Below, in pieces: positions 53,328 to 63,724 of a stretch of 64,000 bases of DNA. The stretch comes from JAPOXR01 sp965199765 (GTDB lineage: Bacteria; Pseudomonadota; Alphaproteobacteria; Rhodobacterales; Rhodobacteraceae), in contig CBDATC010000002.1 of assembly GCA_965199765.1 (NCBI GenBank), forward strand, positions 1 through 64,000, given 5' to 3'. The position numbers and the translations under genes are program-made. Position 1 is the stretch's first letter, and each line of letters opens with the position of its first letter. Under the pieces are notes generated by a model, which was not told where the DNA came from, made no database searches, and saw only the letters and a list, made by a program, of their open reading frames with translations.

Positions 53328-54134
53328 ATGCAAACCCTCATGCTTGAGCGGCAACCATGGGGTGTCGCGACTGTGTCATTGAATCGGCCGGAAAAGCACA
53401 ATGCGATTTCGGATGCGATGATCGCTGAACTTTCGCAAACTGCCGACGATTTGGCAGCTGATCAAAGTGTTCGCGTGATCGTTTTGACCGGGAATGGACG
53501 AACATTCTGTGCCGGTGCGGATATATCTTGGATGAAGGATAACATCGCTAAACAGACAGAAACCCGCCGCATCCATGCGCGGCGCCTGGCAGAGATGTTG
53601 AACAAGTGGTTTCGGATTCCCAAACCGGTCATTGGCCGCGTGCAGGGCAATGCTTTTGGCGGCGGAGTCGGCTTGGTTTCAGTATGTGATTCAGTGATTG
53701 CGGCACATTCGGCCGAATTTGCGCTCACCGAAGTGCGGCTTGGTCTGGTTCCCGCTACGATATCGCCGTATGTGGTCGCGAAAGTCGGCGTCTCGGCGGC
53801 AAAGCGTCTGTTCATGTCGGCGCAGCGCATTAACTGCAAAGCAGCGGTATCGCTTGGTCTTGTGCAGACCGCCGCAGCCGACGAGGAATTGGACGACTTT
53901 GTTCGGGACGAAGCCGAAATTTACCGAAACTGCGCCCCTGGGGCGGTCGCACAGGCAAAGGAGCTGGCGATCAGCTTAGGGCTTCGGATTGACGACCAGT
54001 TGATCGAGATGACTGCCGATCAATTGGTGAAATGCCTGCAGAGGCGGGAGGCGGCCGAAGGCATTCAAGCTTTTTTCGAATCAAGGCCGCCGGCTTGGGC
54101 CTTAGACTCAAACAAGCATCCCAATAAAGCATGA
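53328..54134 (+). CDS. liuC: Enoyl-CoA hydratase, probable methylglutaconyl-CoA hydratase
   Basis: A 268-residue crotonase-fold enzyme. SLNRPEKHNAISDAMI, NGRTFCAGADISWMK (oxyanion hole) and VQGNAFGGGVGLVSVCD with the catalytic residue region, followed by LTEVRLGLVPATISPYV. Operon position between MCC and HMG-CoA lyase chemistry indicates hydration of 3-methylglutaconyl-CoA to HMG-CoA. GGAG is 9 nt upstream, inside the preceding gene. Last gene of the operon. Confidence 0.9.
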   Translation: MQTLMLERQPWGVATVSLNRPEKHNAISDAMIAELSQTADDLAADQSVRVIVLTGNGRTFCAGADISWMKDNIAKQTETRRIHARRLAEMLNKWFRIPKPVIGRVQGNAFGGGVGLVSVCDSVIAAHSAEFALTEVRLGLVPATISPYVVAKVGVSAAKRLFMSAQRINCKAAVSLGLVQTAAADEELDDFVRDEAEIYRNCAPGAVAQAKELAISLGLRIDDQLIEMTADQLVKCLQRREAAEGIQAFFESRPPAWALDSNKHPNKA

Positions 54135-54163
54135 TGCCGATGGTTTTCTGAATCCGCGAACGC

Positions 54164-54182
54164 AGCACGATATCAGCGTGCT
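54164..54182. terminator. Short hairpin between convergent liuC and glnE
   Basis: AGCACG (54164-54169) and CGTGCT (54177-54182) form a 6-bp stem with loop ATATCAG in the 60-bp space between convergent genes. No T-run on either side, so a weak bidirectional terminator at best. Confidence 0.3.
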
Positions 54183-54194
54183 ATGCTGTGGGAT

Positions 54195-57100
54195 CTATCT
54201 GATGATGTTTTCGTAGTGCGCCGAAACCCGGTCGGCTGTTTCCGAGATTGATTCCGCAATCGATTCGAGAACAAGATCGCTGCTTTGACCGCCGAAGAGT
54301 CTCTTTAGAACTCCCGCCGCATTGTCTTCAAGTCTGTCCCTTTCGACAGTCAGCAGCATGATTCCTTGTATATTTCTCCAAAACTGCAGGCTGTTATAGA
54401 GTTCCTCCGCGGTTTGGCTGTCGATTAAACCGAGTTCCCCGGATTTTTGAAATACGGTGCATGCATCGCGCAGCAGAATTGCTGCATGGCTGCTAGCGAA
54501 TTTGAGTTGCAGAAATTGGGCGATGAATTCCAAATCCAGGATACCGCCTCGCCGAAATTTAATGGTCAGTTCGTTCGCCTCTTCGAGTTCGCCTCGGATA
54601 CGCTGGCGCATTGAGCGTATATCTTGGGCCAGACTGGCTGCATCTCTTTCTTTGGTCAGAACTGATCGTATGATTGCGTTAAGCCGCTTCCTGAGTCCGA
54701 CCTCGGCGTATATCACTCGAGCGCGGGTCAAGGCTTGATGTTCCCATGTCCATGCATCGTTGCGCTGATACGATTCGAACCGTTCAATGGAGCAAGCGAT
54801 TGGTCCGGACTTGCCGCTCGGGCGCAACCTCATATCGACTTCATACAATTTTCCTTCAGCGGTTGGGGCCGTCACGCCATTCAAAAAACGTCGGCAGAGT
54901 TTAGCATAATATTGGGTCGGCGGATACGGACGGCGTCCGTCGGAAGCGGCCGCATCTGGTGCATGTGCATAGACAAATATCAAATCCAGATCAGACGACA
55001 ATGTCATTTCTTGGCTGCCAAGGCGACCGCAGGCCAGCACCGCGAGTTGACCTCCATCAACCAAGCCGTGCACCTCAGCAAAATCCCGTTTGATTCGCTC
55101 GAGAAGCGAAATCAGACAGGTTTCCGCGATACCGGACAAAGGTTTCGCGGCGTCAGTTGGAGACAGATCGCCTCGAAGCATGTGAATGCCAATCTGGAAC
55201 TTGCGGTTTCTGACCCATCGTCGTTGCGCGTCAAGCACCTCCTGCAGATCGGGTGTCTCTCCAGCCACCGTTACGATTTCATCGGCTAGATCTTCCGCCA
55301 TTTGCCTGATCTTGAACTCGCGTTCGTAGAACAGGCGGACCAGCCCGCGCCGGGCCGCATCGGCGATCTCGGGTTCAATTTGGCCATCAGCCGTGGGATC
55401 AAGGCGGACAAAGTCGGAATGCAGAACTCCTTCGATAAGTCCAGGTTGCTGACTGATCCACTCAGCAAGACGCGGTGCGTTGCCCATGATGTCAGCCAAT
55501 AGCGGGACAAGGCTTGCTTCCGCAGCAATCGACGAAAGCAGATTGAGGCTTCGAGACATCCGGCTCAGGAGATCTTGGAACCGACCGAATGTCTGGCTGG
55601 GATTCGCCGTTCCTGCGAATTCCCTGATCAGCGGACCGCTGATTTCTTTTAGTATCTCCCTCGCGCGTCCGGTGTGTGCGGCGCGAATGTTGCCGGCGAT
55701 CCAGCTGCAGACAGCGTTGTAAATGGCTTCACCATCATCATAGCCCATCTTTTCAAGATTTTTTGTGGTGATATCGCGCGCCGCCGGATCCTGGAATTCA
55801 AGTATGAGCTCCTTGACATCATCATATGATGATTGCTCGAACATGCTGTTATAGTGTCTTTCAACAGTCTTCAGCTGCCTGATCAGCGCACTGCGGAAGG
55901 CCTCCATCGTTTCAAAGCCAAGAAAAATTGAGATATCGCTGATTCCCGCCGGATTATCCGGCAGACTGTGCGTTTGCTGGTCATCCACCATCTGAATTCG
56001 GTGTTCGACGGTTCGCAGGAATTGATAGGCGGTCTTGAGCTCTGTCGCCGCACTTACGCTTATGCGCCCGGAAACCGCCAGTGCTTCAAGCATATTCATG
56101 GTGCCCCGTCCGCGAAGCGCTCGGTTTTGGCCGCCCCAGATCAATTGCCGAGTTTGGGTTAAAAATTCGATTTCCCGGATTCCGCCCCGCCCTAGCTTGA
56201 CATTGTGGCCTTCAACGGCAATATGCGCGCCACCCTTGTGCGCATTTATCCGTCGTTTCATCGCTTGGATGTCGCGCAGTGCCGGAAAATCCAGGTTGCG
56301 GCGCCAGACAAAGCCGCTGTTCGCGTCGAGAAACTCCTGTCCCGCTTCAAGGTCCCCGGCAACCGGCCGGGCTTTGATCATTGCCGCCCGTTCCCAAGTT
56401 TGCCCAAGCGTTTGGTAATAGCGTTGCGCCCGCTCGATCGAGATCGCAGGAGGAGTCGATCCGGGATCGGGCCGTAATCGCAAATCGGTTCGGAAGACGT
56501 ATCCTTTGGCGGTACGTTTCGCCATGAGCGTGACAAGATTGCGGGCAAGACGCGAGAACATTCTTTGGTGTCTGCCGTTTTGGACGGCTTCGCACTGCTC
56601 ATCAAATAGAATGATGACATCGACATCACTGGAAAAATTGAGTTCGCATGCGCCAAGCTTACCCATGCCCAGTACAACCAATCCAGAGCCTCGATGCGGC
56701 GCCGTCGGATCTGGCAAACTCGCTTGCCCGCGGTCGCTGGCCTCGCGCAGTAGATGACAGCAGCTGGCCTGCAGCGCCCCGGCTGCCAATTCCGTCAGCC
56801 ATCCTGTGACCTGTAAAACCGGACAGTGCAGCCCAAAGTCCGCAACAGCGGCGGCGGTTGCGACGCGTGATTTTGCGACTCTCATTCTGGTCATGAAATC
56901 AGCGGTCGATTCCTTGCCGAGACGGCTGAAATCACAGACATCGCCGATAGAGTTTCTGCAGATTGCATCGGGACCCAACTCAATGAGTTCCTGTGCGAGG
57001 CTGGGATCATTAATCAGATTTTGACTCAGAAATTGGCTGTTGCCGAAAATGGCGCTGAGACAATTGCGCGCGATTTCCAAATTGGCCGCGCTCTCGGCAA

Positions 57101-57236
57101 ATTCCGCCAAAGCCGCGTCCGCGCCCGAAAGGCAGCTTGATCTCCATTGATCCCAGCGGGCTTTCAGTGCCTCAGGATTGGCGGGGCGCGGAAACGATGC
57201 GGTGTTATCAAGCCAAACCTTTGCAATCTTTGTCAT
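54195..57236 (-). CDS. glnE: Bifunctional glutamine synthetase adenylyltransferase/adenylyl-removing enzyme
   Basis: A 1013-residue regulator of glutamine synthetase. Two nucleotidyltransferase domains are visible: the N-terminal (deadenylylating) one has GMGKLGACELNFSSDVDVII and the C-terminal (adenylylating) one CGRLGSQEMTLSSDLDLIFV, joined by a central helical region. Activity responds to PII and glutamine. The ATG at 57236 (MTKIAKVWLDN) is preferred to a GTG three codons upstream. Single gene, convergent with the leucine operon. Confidence 0.95.
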   Translation of the reverse strand: MTKIAKVWLDNTASFPRPANPEALKARWDQWRSSCLSGADAALAEFAESAANLEIARNCLSAIFGNSQFLSQNLINDPSLAQELIELGPDAICRNSIGDVCDFSRLGKESTADFMTRMRVAKSRVATAAAVADFGLHCPVLQVTGWLTELAAGALQASCCHLLREASDRGQASLPDPTAPHRGSGLVVLGMGKLGACELNFSSDVDVIILFDEQCEAVQNGRHQRMFSRLARNLVTLMAKRTAKGYVFRTDLRLRPDPGSTPPAISIERAQRYYQTLGQTWERAAMIKARPVAGDLEAGQEFLDANSGFVWRRNLDFPALRDIQAMKRRINAHKGGAHIAVEGHNVKLGRGGIREIEFLTQTRQLIWGGQNRALRGRGTMNMLEALAVSGRISVSAATELKTAYQFLRTVEHRIQMVDDQQTHSLPDNPAGISDISIFLGFETMEAFRSALIRQLKTVERHYNSMFEQSSYDDVKELILEFQDPAARDITTKNLEKMGYDDGEAIYNAVCSWIAGNIRAAHTGRAREILKEISGPLIREFAGTANPSQTFGRFQDLLSRMSRSLNLLSSIAAEASLVPLLADIMGNAPRLAEWISQQPGLIEGVLHSDFVRLDPTADGQIEPEIADAARRGLVRLFYEREFKIRQMAEDLADEIVTVAGETPDLQEVLDAQRRWVRNRKFQIGIHMLRGDLSPTDAAKPLSGIAETCLISLLERIKRDFAEVHGLVDGGQLAVLACGRLGSQEMTLSSDLDLIFVYAHAPDAAASDGRRPYPPTQYYAKLCRRFLNGVTAPTAEGKLYEVDMRLRPSGKSGPIACSIERFESYQRNDAWTWEHQALTRARVIYAEVGLRKRLNAIIRSVLTKERDAASLAQDIRSMRQRIRGELEEANELTIKFRRGGILDLEFIAQFLQLKFASSHAAILLRDACTVFQKSGELGLIDSQTAEELYNSLQFWRNIQGIMLLTVERDRLEDNAAGVLKRLFGGQSSDLVLESIAESISETADRVSAHYENIIR

Positions 57237-58253
57237 GCGCCACACCCCTGTGAATCACCAATTCGCTGTAAGCTCCGCAGCGGATTCTGCGGACCGCTTC
57301 GCGGTATCCGAAATTGGATGCCGGATTTTGACAAGATCCAGCTTATCGTGCTCTCGATTAACAACATACCGCATAAATTCGGTTATTGCAGAACCACAGG
57401 CACACTAAATTGCGGGCCTCGTCCAAGCCAGTCGATATATCCTTTGATTCGTCGCGATAGCGCAGCGCAAAATCCTGGTCGAAAGGGCGGAAACATCCGG
57501 ACCCGCAAAACTTAAGACCGCCGAAGCGCGGCCTGCACACTGCTTCCCGACGCTGATGGACGATCTGTTAGGTCTCGCGCTGGAGCAAGTTCTGCTTCCG
57601 GGTGCAGCAACAGTCCACCTGACCATCCTACCGATCCGACCGCGGTCCAGAAACGCGCATTCGAGCTTCGGGGCGTCAAGACGGCTCCGAATGTTCCCAT
57701 GAAGCCGACAGTTTGAACCAGCAGCGCTTCAGCGGAGGAACCGGAAAAATCTACACGGCATGCCTTTCCAACGCCGGTTTTAAATCGGTGATGGACCATC
57801 TAGCCAAAGACATGGTTGTGTTGTATGTCTGAATGAACGATTAAAGGTTTGGTCAGCGGTTGTGGACAAAGTCTGTTTTCGGCCTGTGAAAAACATTGTT
57901 TATCCGGATGGGTTTCTCTGGTTGCAGCCAGTGCTTTCCAAAGTCGGAATGCAGAAGCAGCCATGCGGAGCTATTGCATTTTCGCAGATGATGGACGAAT
58001 CATCATTCATGTGTATGTGTAAAGAAGCGCGGTGGAACTCGCATAGTCTCCTCTTTTGATGCTAAGGTCAGTTTAAATCACCCAGTTCCTTCACTGTTTA
58101 GGTTATCGAATTGAACTAATGTGCGATAATCTGCATCGTAACTCAGCTGGTTATGCTGCGTTAACTGAATAATGAGCGACCTTTCCGGAGAATCTTTGCA
58201 CGAAAGGCCTTTGCGTATTACCTTCTTAATAATTTAATCTTGCGGAGATTTAA
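57237..58253. other. One-kilobase region without a supported gene
   Basis: Several overlapping open frames occur but none shows a known family. One plus-strand stretch after a TGA near 57616 stays open for about 70 codons to a TGA at 57832 and ends GFKSVMDHLAKDMVVLYV, which looks protein-like; it has no good start and may be a decayed gene. A frame at 57862-58059 lacks a ribosome site. The last 200 bp are AT-richer and contain the leader of the signalling operon, with GGAG 7 nt before the 58254 start. Confidence 0.45.
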
Positions 58254-59411
58254 ATGCGAGACTGCTATCGTATATTGGTTGTGGATGATGAAATTGACGT
58301 CGAACCCCTAGTGCTTCAGCGTATGCGGCGAGAAATCAGACGCGGAGAGTATGAATTCTTATTTGCGCACAACGGTGTTGAAGCATTGGAAGTGCTCAAT
58401 GAAGACGATGAGATTGATATTGTTCTTTCCGATATTAATATGCCGGAGATGGACGGGTTAACTCTCTTACAGCAGATTCCATCTGTTAACCCTAACATTC
58501 GTTCCGTGATCGTGTCGGCGTATGGAGATATGAAGAACATACGCTCGGCAATGAACCGCGGTGCCTTCGATTTCATCACCAAGCCAATTGATTTTGAAGA
58601 CCTGCGCATAACCATTGATCGCACGGTGCAGCACCTGAAAATGTGGCGCGAGGCATTGCTTGCGCGCGACCGGCTGATTTCAATTCAGAATGAATTGGGA
58701 CTGGCAAGCGAAATGCAGCAGTCGATTTTGCCCCGGGTGTTTCCAACCGGCGACAATTTCGAAATTTACGGTTCGATGGAGCCCGCTCGCGACGTTGGCG
58801 GCGATTTTTTCGATGCGATGAAGCTGACCGACCCTGAAATTGGGATCGCTATTGCCGATGTATCCGGCAAAGGTGTGGCGGCGGCGCTGTTCATGATGTC
58901 CAGTCGAACTCTGCTTAAGGGGTCCGCAATCGGAGCCATGGCGCCGACGGCTGTTCTTGAAGAAGTCAACAATCTGCTGGCTGAGGACAATGACGCCGGA
59001 ATGTTCGTTACGGTCTGCTATGCGATATTCAATCCCGACACCGGCACGCTTGTTTATGCGAATGGCGGACACAACGCGCCTCTGGTGGTAAGAGCCAGCG
59101 GGGCAGTCCATTATCTGGATATGCCTTCGGGGATTGCACTTGGCGTGCTTCCTGATGCAAACATTGATCAAGCGACCGAGGAACTTGAGCCGGGAGACAT
59201 TGTGCTGTTCTATACCGATGGGGTTACCGAAGCGATGAACGTCGACGGAGAACTTTATGGGGAAGACCGTTTGTTGAAATTTGCCGAGCAGCATATCGGC
59301 ACCGACACTAAATCTCTTTGCGAAGCGGTTGTGAAGGCCGTGCACGAGTTCTCCGGAGATGAGCCGCAGTCGGATGACATCACCTGCGTCGCTCTCAAGC
59401 GGGTGGCTTGA
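58254..59411 (+). CDS. Response regulator with PP2C-type (SpoIIE/RsbU) phosphatase domain
   Basis: A 385-residue two-domain protein. The N-terminal receiver (about residues 5-122) has acidic residues DDE at 11-13, phosphoacceptor Asp60 in IVLSDINMPEMDG, and KPIDF. A coiled linker (about 125-165) leads to a PP2C phosphatase with VGGDFFDAM, IADVSGKGV, YANGGHNAPL, YTDGVTEAM and QSDDITCV: all metal-binding aspartates are present. Such proteins dephosphorylate STAS anti-anti-sigma factors when the receiver is phosphorylated. It leads a four-gene run ending in a histidine kinase. Confidence 0.93.
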   Translation: MRDCYRILVVDDEIDVEPLVLQRMRREIRRGEYEFLFAHNGVEALEVLNEDDEIDIVLSDINMPEMDGLTLLQQIPSVNPNIRSVIVSAYGDMKNIRSAMNRGAFDFITKPIDFEDLRITIDRTVQHLKMWREALLARDRLISIQNELGLASEMQQSILPRVFPTGDNFEIYGSMEPARDVGGDFFDAMKLTDPEIGIAIADVSGKGVAAALFMMSSRTLLKGSAIGAMAPTAVLEEVNNLLAEDNDAGMFVTVCYAIFNPDTGTLVYANGGHNAPLVVRASGAVHYLDMPSGIALGVLPDANIDQATEELEPGDIVLFYTDGVTEAMNVDGELYGEDRLLKFAEQHIGTDTKSLCEAVVKAVHEFSGDEPQSDDITCVALKRVA

Positions 59412-59413
59412 TC

Positions 59414-59827
59414 ATGACTCAGGAACTTTCGATCAATGTCCAAGGCAGCGGCGATCAGTATGCACAGGTTGAAGCAGAGATCGACGCGTTCTCCAAAGTC
59501 TGCAGCTGGCCGCCTGATTTGGAGTTCACCATACGGCTTATTCTTGAGGAATTGGTTTTAAACGCTGTCCATTACGGCAATAGCGATATGTCATCCGATA
59601 TTCGATTGGATATGCGCTCCGAATCCGATGCGGTCCATATTGTGCTGATGGACAACGGTCTAGAATTCAATCCGCTTGAGGATGCGAAGCCTCCGGATCT
59701 TGACAGCAGTGTGGAAGAACGTCCGGTCGGCGGTTTGGGCATTCACTTGGCTAAGACCATGGCGGATGAGATCGGATACGAACGCCGTGATGGATGGAAT
59801 GTGGTCTCCATTCTTAAACGGAGATAA
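59414..59827 (+). CDS. Anti-sigma factor-like serine kinase (RsbW/HATPase_c family)
   Basis: A 137-residue GHKL ATPase. EELVLNAVHYGNS is the N-box, MDNGLEFNPLE the G1 box with a conserved Asp, and GGLGIHLAKTMADEIGYE the G2 box. RsbW-like proteins phosphorylate a STAS partner and bind a sigma factor or other output. The ATG at 59414 lies 2 nt after the phosphatase gene stop; a TTG at 59408 is the alternative. No sigma factor gene is next to it. Confidence 0.88.
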   Translation: MTQELSINVQGSGDQYAQVEAEIDAFSKVCSWPPDLEFTIRLILEELVLNAVHYGNSDMSSDIRLDMRSESDAVHIVLMDNGLEFNPLEDAKPPDLDSSVEERPVGGLGIHLAKTMADEIGYERRDGWNVVSILKRR

Positions 59828-59832
59828 ATCCA

Positions 59833-61005
59833 GTGCGATTACTTGTTCCGCTTTTGACTGCTGTCGGGCTATCCATTCTGGTTGGGACCAATGCCCTATC
59901 CCAGTCCAACGAATCATCGGTTCTAAAGCTAGGGCAGTCCGCCGCTTTCAGTGGACCAGCGGGAGAACTCGGCAAGGAATTGCGACTTGGTATCGAAGCC
60001 GCGTTATTCGAAGCAAATCAGCAGGGCGGAATTAATGGTAAGCGGGTCGTTCTTAGCCATCACGATGATGGATATGAACCCGTTCGCGCGATCAGAAACA
60101 CACGCGCGCTGATCGAAGATGAAAGAGTTTTTGCACTGATCGGCGCGGTCGGCACACCGACGTCGCGCGCCGTGGTGCCGATTGCCGAAGAAGCAGGCGT
60201 TCCGTACGTGGCGCCGTTTACCGGTGCGCAGTTTCTGCGCAACACGGACCGATTCTCGTCGGTGGTGAACTTTCGGGCCTCTTACCGGCAGGAAATCGAT
60301 GAAATGGTGGATCGGCTGATGGAAGACCGAGGCATTGATCGCATCGGCATTCTTTATCAGAACGATTCGTTTGGGCGCAGCGGCCATGAGAATTTAATTT
60401 CATCACTGAAGCGGTTCGACCTCGAGCCGACAGGAATCGGCACTTACGAACGTAACACAACGGCGGTGAAGACTGCCGTTCTTGATCTGATGCGGGCCAA
60501 TCCGCAGGCTGTGATCATTGTCGGTGCCTATCAACCGGCCGCCGCCGCAATCTTATGGTCATACCAACTCGGTTTCGAACCCCTCTTTATCAATATTTCA
60601 TTCGTCGGCAGCAGAGCGCTTGCCAAGCAGCTCGGGAAAAGCGGTTACGAAGTTTTTGTGACCCAAGTTGTGCCGGACTTCCGAAACACTGAATTGAGAG
60701 TTGCCCAGAGCTATTTGTCCGCACTGGAAGCGGTTTCGCCGGGTGCTGAACCTGGTTACAATTCATTTGAGGGATACATCGCCGCCAAGATGCTTCTCTC
60801 GGCGATATCCGATTGCAGCGAGCCGCTGACGCGGGATTGTGTCTTTGAGCAGTTCCGAAAGACCGAGTCGATGGATATCCACGGTTTGAGCCTGACATTT
60901 GGCCCTGGTGACAATCAGGGCTCTGAAGAGGTTTATCTGACGGCATTGAATTCAGACGGTCGATTCACGCCGGTTGAAACATTGAATGAGGATCCCCGCG
61001 AATGA
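59833..61005 (+). CDS. ABC-type branched-chain amino acid binding protein-like sensor component (Peripla_BP_6)
   Basis: A 390-residue periplasmic binding protein with a signal peptide (about residues 1-23, cleavage near ALSQS), starting at a GTG. LKLGQSAAFSGPAGELGKEL, the Glu/Gly-rich NGKRVVLSHHDDGYEPVRA and IGAVGTPTSRAVVPIAEEAGVPYVAPFTGAQFLR are typical of the LivK-like class. There is no permease or ATPase beside it; its gene instead overlaps a histidine kinase (ATGA), so it probably presents a ligand to that kinase, as TorT does for TorS. Ligand unknown. Confidence 0.85.
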   Translation: MRLLVPLLTAVGLSILVGTNALSQSNESSVLKLGQSAAFSGPAGELGKELRLGIEAALFEANQQGGINGKRVVLSHHDDGYEPVRAIRNTRALIEDERVFALIGAVGTPTSRAVVPIAEEAGVPYVAPFTGAQFLRNTDRFSSVVNFRASYRQEIDEMVDRLMEDRGIDRIGILYQNDSFGRSGHENLISSLKRFDLEPTGIGTYERNTTAVKTAVLDLMRANPQAVIIVGAYQPAAAAILWSYQLGFEPLFINISFVGSRALAKQLGKSGYEVFVTQVVPDFRNTELRVAQSYLSALEAVSPGAEPGYNSFEGYIAAKMLLSAISDCSEPLTRDCVFEQFRKTESMDIHGLSLTFGPGDNQGSEEVYLTALNSDGRFTPVETLNEDPRE

Positions 61006-63185
61006 GTTTAGCGAATAAATTCGTCAGGTCGCTGGATTCACGGCAGATAGCCTTTCGCATTTATTCCGCAGTGGGATCTGCGGCGTTGATCGCAATTCTT
61101 TTGATTGTGGTTACTTGGCAATCATTTGAACGAATCTCCGGATCACAGGATCTGGTGTATTCAATCGCACTGCCGGAGATGGTTGCCGTGGTCTCGCTAT
61201 CCAGGGCAAGTTCAGATTTGTTTGCTGCCGTTCCCAAGCTTGCTGATGCAATGTCTTCTGATGAACTTAACGAGGTTTCTGCGGAAATCACACAGTTGAA
61301 AGATGACTTGGAGGCCGAGCTTGCCCGTCTTTTGATCTACGAGGAGACAGAAGACACGGAACCCATTTCTGATGGCATTGCGAATCTTAGCGCGAAAGCC
61401 GCTCTGATGGAAGCTTCGATGCTTAATCTTTTTGAGCTTCGAGACAGAATGACGGAATTTCGCGCTGACTTGGTGAACATAGAGACCCAACTGCGCCTCG
61501 GATTGATTCCCTTAATTGATGATCAGTATTTTTTCCTGTTGACTGGAAGGACCCAGCTTGATGCCCCGGCCGCTCAGAGAGAATCGCATTTCACGGAGTT
61601 CGAGGTTGATCTGTATCGTAATCTTTCCGTTCTGGAGCAACAGACCAACATAGCTTTGCAATTGTTATCGAGCAGCGCGATGATTTCCGATCCCGCTTTG
61701 CTGGATGTTCGATACGATCTGTTCGAGTCTGCCAGAGATTCGATTCAACGAAGCTTGAAAGCGATCAATCGACCGGCGATAACTTCAAATTTGAAACCAA
61801 TGTTTGATCGCTTGTTTTCTTTGGGTCTGGATGACGGCAATGGCTTTGGACTGCGCAAGGCGGAACTCCGGCTTTTGGAATCACAGCAGCGGATTCTCAC
61901 TGAAAGCCAACAGATTTCGTCGGTGTTGGTCAATGACGCTGAGCGGCTTGTCAATGTTGTCAATAAGAGAGCCACCGACACCGTCGAACGCACGGCAGCC
62001 CTGATTTCAACCAGCTGGTCGGCGATGGTGACCCTTGGCGTGCTGGGAGTGATCGGCGCCATGATCTATGCTTGGGTGTCGGTCGGCAGCTCGCTTATGC
62101 CCAGACTGCGTTATCTTTCTCAGCGCATGCGCCGCATGGGCGCGGGGCATCTTGACCAAGAAGTCGAAGTTAATGGAAATGATGAAATCGCCGAAATGGC
62201 CGCGGCCCTTGAAATCTTCCGAAAAAGCGCACTGGATGCCAGGCGGCTCAATGTGGTTGAAAAGCTGTCGCAGGATCTGCAGAGCAAGAACGACGAACTG
62301 CAGCGAGTGCTTGATCAATTGCAATCAGCCCAATCGCAAATTGTGCTGAAAGAAAAACTCGCCGCATTGGGAGAACTCACCGCCGGTGTTGCGCACGAGA
62401 TCAAGAATCCGCTGAACTTTGTAAAGAATTTTTCCGAAGCGTCGAAAGAGCTGATCGAAGAGATGGATGAAATCATCAACGATCCGAAAATGGACGATGA
62501 GGAAAAGAAAGAAGAGATTATCAGTATCAGTGAATTGCTGATGGGTAATATCAACCGTGTTCTTGAGCATGGCGGACGTGCGGTTCGGATCGTAACTGAC
62601 ATGCTGCGAATGGGACGAGGCGGCGGTCAGGCTCAAGCGACTAACATCAACCAGCTGGTCGAGCAGCACACCAAGCTGGCCTACCATGGCGCGAGAGCGG
62701 CGAATAACGATCTTCAGCTAAAGCTTAATTATGAATTTTCACCGAATGTCGGTGAAATCTCCGTCGTTTCGCAGGATATCGGACGCGTCGTGCTGAATGT
62801 AGTGAGTAATTCATGCTATGCGACGCATGAAAAGCGAATGCGCGCGATTGAAGCGGCCGGAGAGAATCAAATGATCAGCTATATTCCGGCGCTTTCTGTC
62901 AAGACGTCCCGCGACGACCAGAATGTCCGGATCAGAATTCGTGACAATGGCGATGGAATACCCGATGAACTGCGGGAAAAAGTCTTCAACCCGTTTTTCA
63001 CAACGAAGCCGACTGATCAGGGTACTGGGCTTGGATTGGCGATGTGCAGCGACATCATCAACAAGCACGGTGGATCCATAGACGTAGATTCACAGAAGGG
63101 CGAATACACCGAAATGACCATCACCATACCAGTCAGCGCAGGGAAGATATTAGCGGAGGCCGAAGCGCAGGAGAGCGATGAATAA
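61002..63185 (+). CDS. Membrane sensor histidine kinase with large periplasmic domain
   Basis: A 727-residue kinase. TM1 lies at about residues 24-44 and TM2 at about 345-367, enclosing a helical periplasmic domain of some 300 residues. A HAMP domain (about 367-420) and a coiled coil precede the DHp helix with His465 in GVAHEIKNPLNFVKNF. The ATPase domain has NVVSNSCYAT (N-box), IRDNGDGIP and GTGLGLAMCSDI. An acidic and lysine-rich insertion (DDEEKKEE) lies in the DHp region. The REC-PP2C protein in the same operon is the likely phosphotransfer partner. Confidence 0.93.
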   Translation: MSLANKFVRSLDSRQIAFRIYSAVGSAALIAILLIVVTWQSFERISGSQDLVYSIALPEMVAVVSLSRASSDLFAAVPKLADAMSSDELNEVSAEITQLKDDLEAELARLLIYEETEDTEPISDGIANLSAKAALMEASMLNLFELRDRMTEFRADLVNIETQLRLGLIPLIDDQYFFLLTGRTQLDAPAAQRESHFTEFEVDLYRNLSVLEQQTNIALQLLSSSAMISDPALLDVRYDLFESARDSIQRSLKAINRPAITSNLKPMFDRLFSLGLDDGNGFGLRKAELRLLESQQRILTESQQISSVLVNDAERLVNVVNKRATDTVERTAALISTSWSAMVTLGVLGVIGAMIYAWVSVGSSLMPRLRYLSQRMRRMGAGHLDQEVEVNGNDEIAEMAAALEIFRKSALDARRLNVVEKLSQDLQSKNDELQRVLDQLQSAQSQIVLKEKLAALGELTAGVAHEIKNPLNFVKNFSEASKELIEEMDEIINDPKMDDEEKKEEIISISELLMGNINRVLEHGGRAVRIVTDMLRMGRGGGQAQATNINQLVEQHTKLAYHGARAANNDLQLKLNYEFSPNVGEISVVSQDIGRVVLNVVSNSCYATHEKRMRAIEAAGENQMISYIPALSVKTSRDDQNVRIRIRDNGDGIPDELREKVFNPFFTTKPTDQGTGLGLAMCSDIINKHGGSIDVDSQKGEYTEMTITIPVSAGKILAEAEAQESDE

Positions 63186-63724
63186 ATTCATTAAAGAATG
63201 CGGTCATTGATTGGGAGTTGTATCTGCTCGTTTTTGGTTCGCATGGACGTTCGGATTCTGCGGGTGATTTTCTTGATTCCCCGGCTGCCTTGTAAAGTCA
63301 TCTCAAACTTCACAGTTTGTCCTTAAACTCTTCGGATTTCGCTTTGAAAAACCACGTCTGCTGTGCGGTGGATCAGCCGTGGAATTAGGCCGGGCACTCC
63401 ATTGCACAAAGCAGGCACCGAGAATCCGATGCCGCAGCGCTTCGGCTTGCGGCATGAGAGCCTGTTTTTTTTGGGATCATGCAATTTCCAGCCACGTCCG
63501 GCGCTGATCAATCTTAGGCACGAAGAATTTCCGGCCGACTACTCTGAGGCTTCAGACTCCGTCTGACAACACCAAGACACCTGCCCGCAGAATATCCGCG
63601 TCAATACAAGCCAGCCAAGGTGACGAAATCACCCCCGGTCCATGATTATTTTTTCACCGATAAACGGGTTTGTATATCAGTGCGAGCATCAAATTCCGCC
63701 ACGAGAATATTCAGCCGATGAGCA
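63186..63724. other. Convergent intergenic region
   Basis: About 540 bp between the kinase gene and the convergent STAS gene. No frame here shows a family resemblance. A stem formed by ATGCCGCA (63429-63436) and TGCGGCAT (63448-63455) is followed after about 10 bp by a run of eight T (63466-63473), which may act as a plus-strand terminator. Confidence 0.4.
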
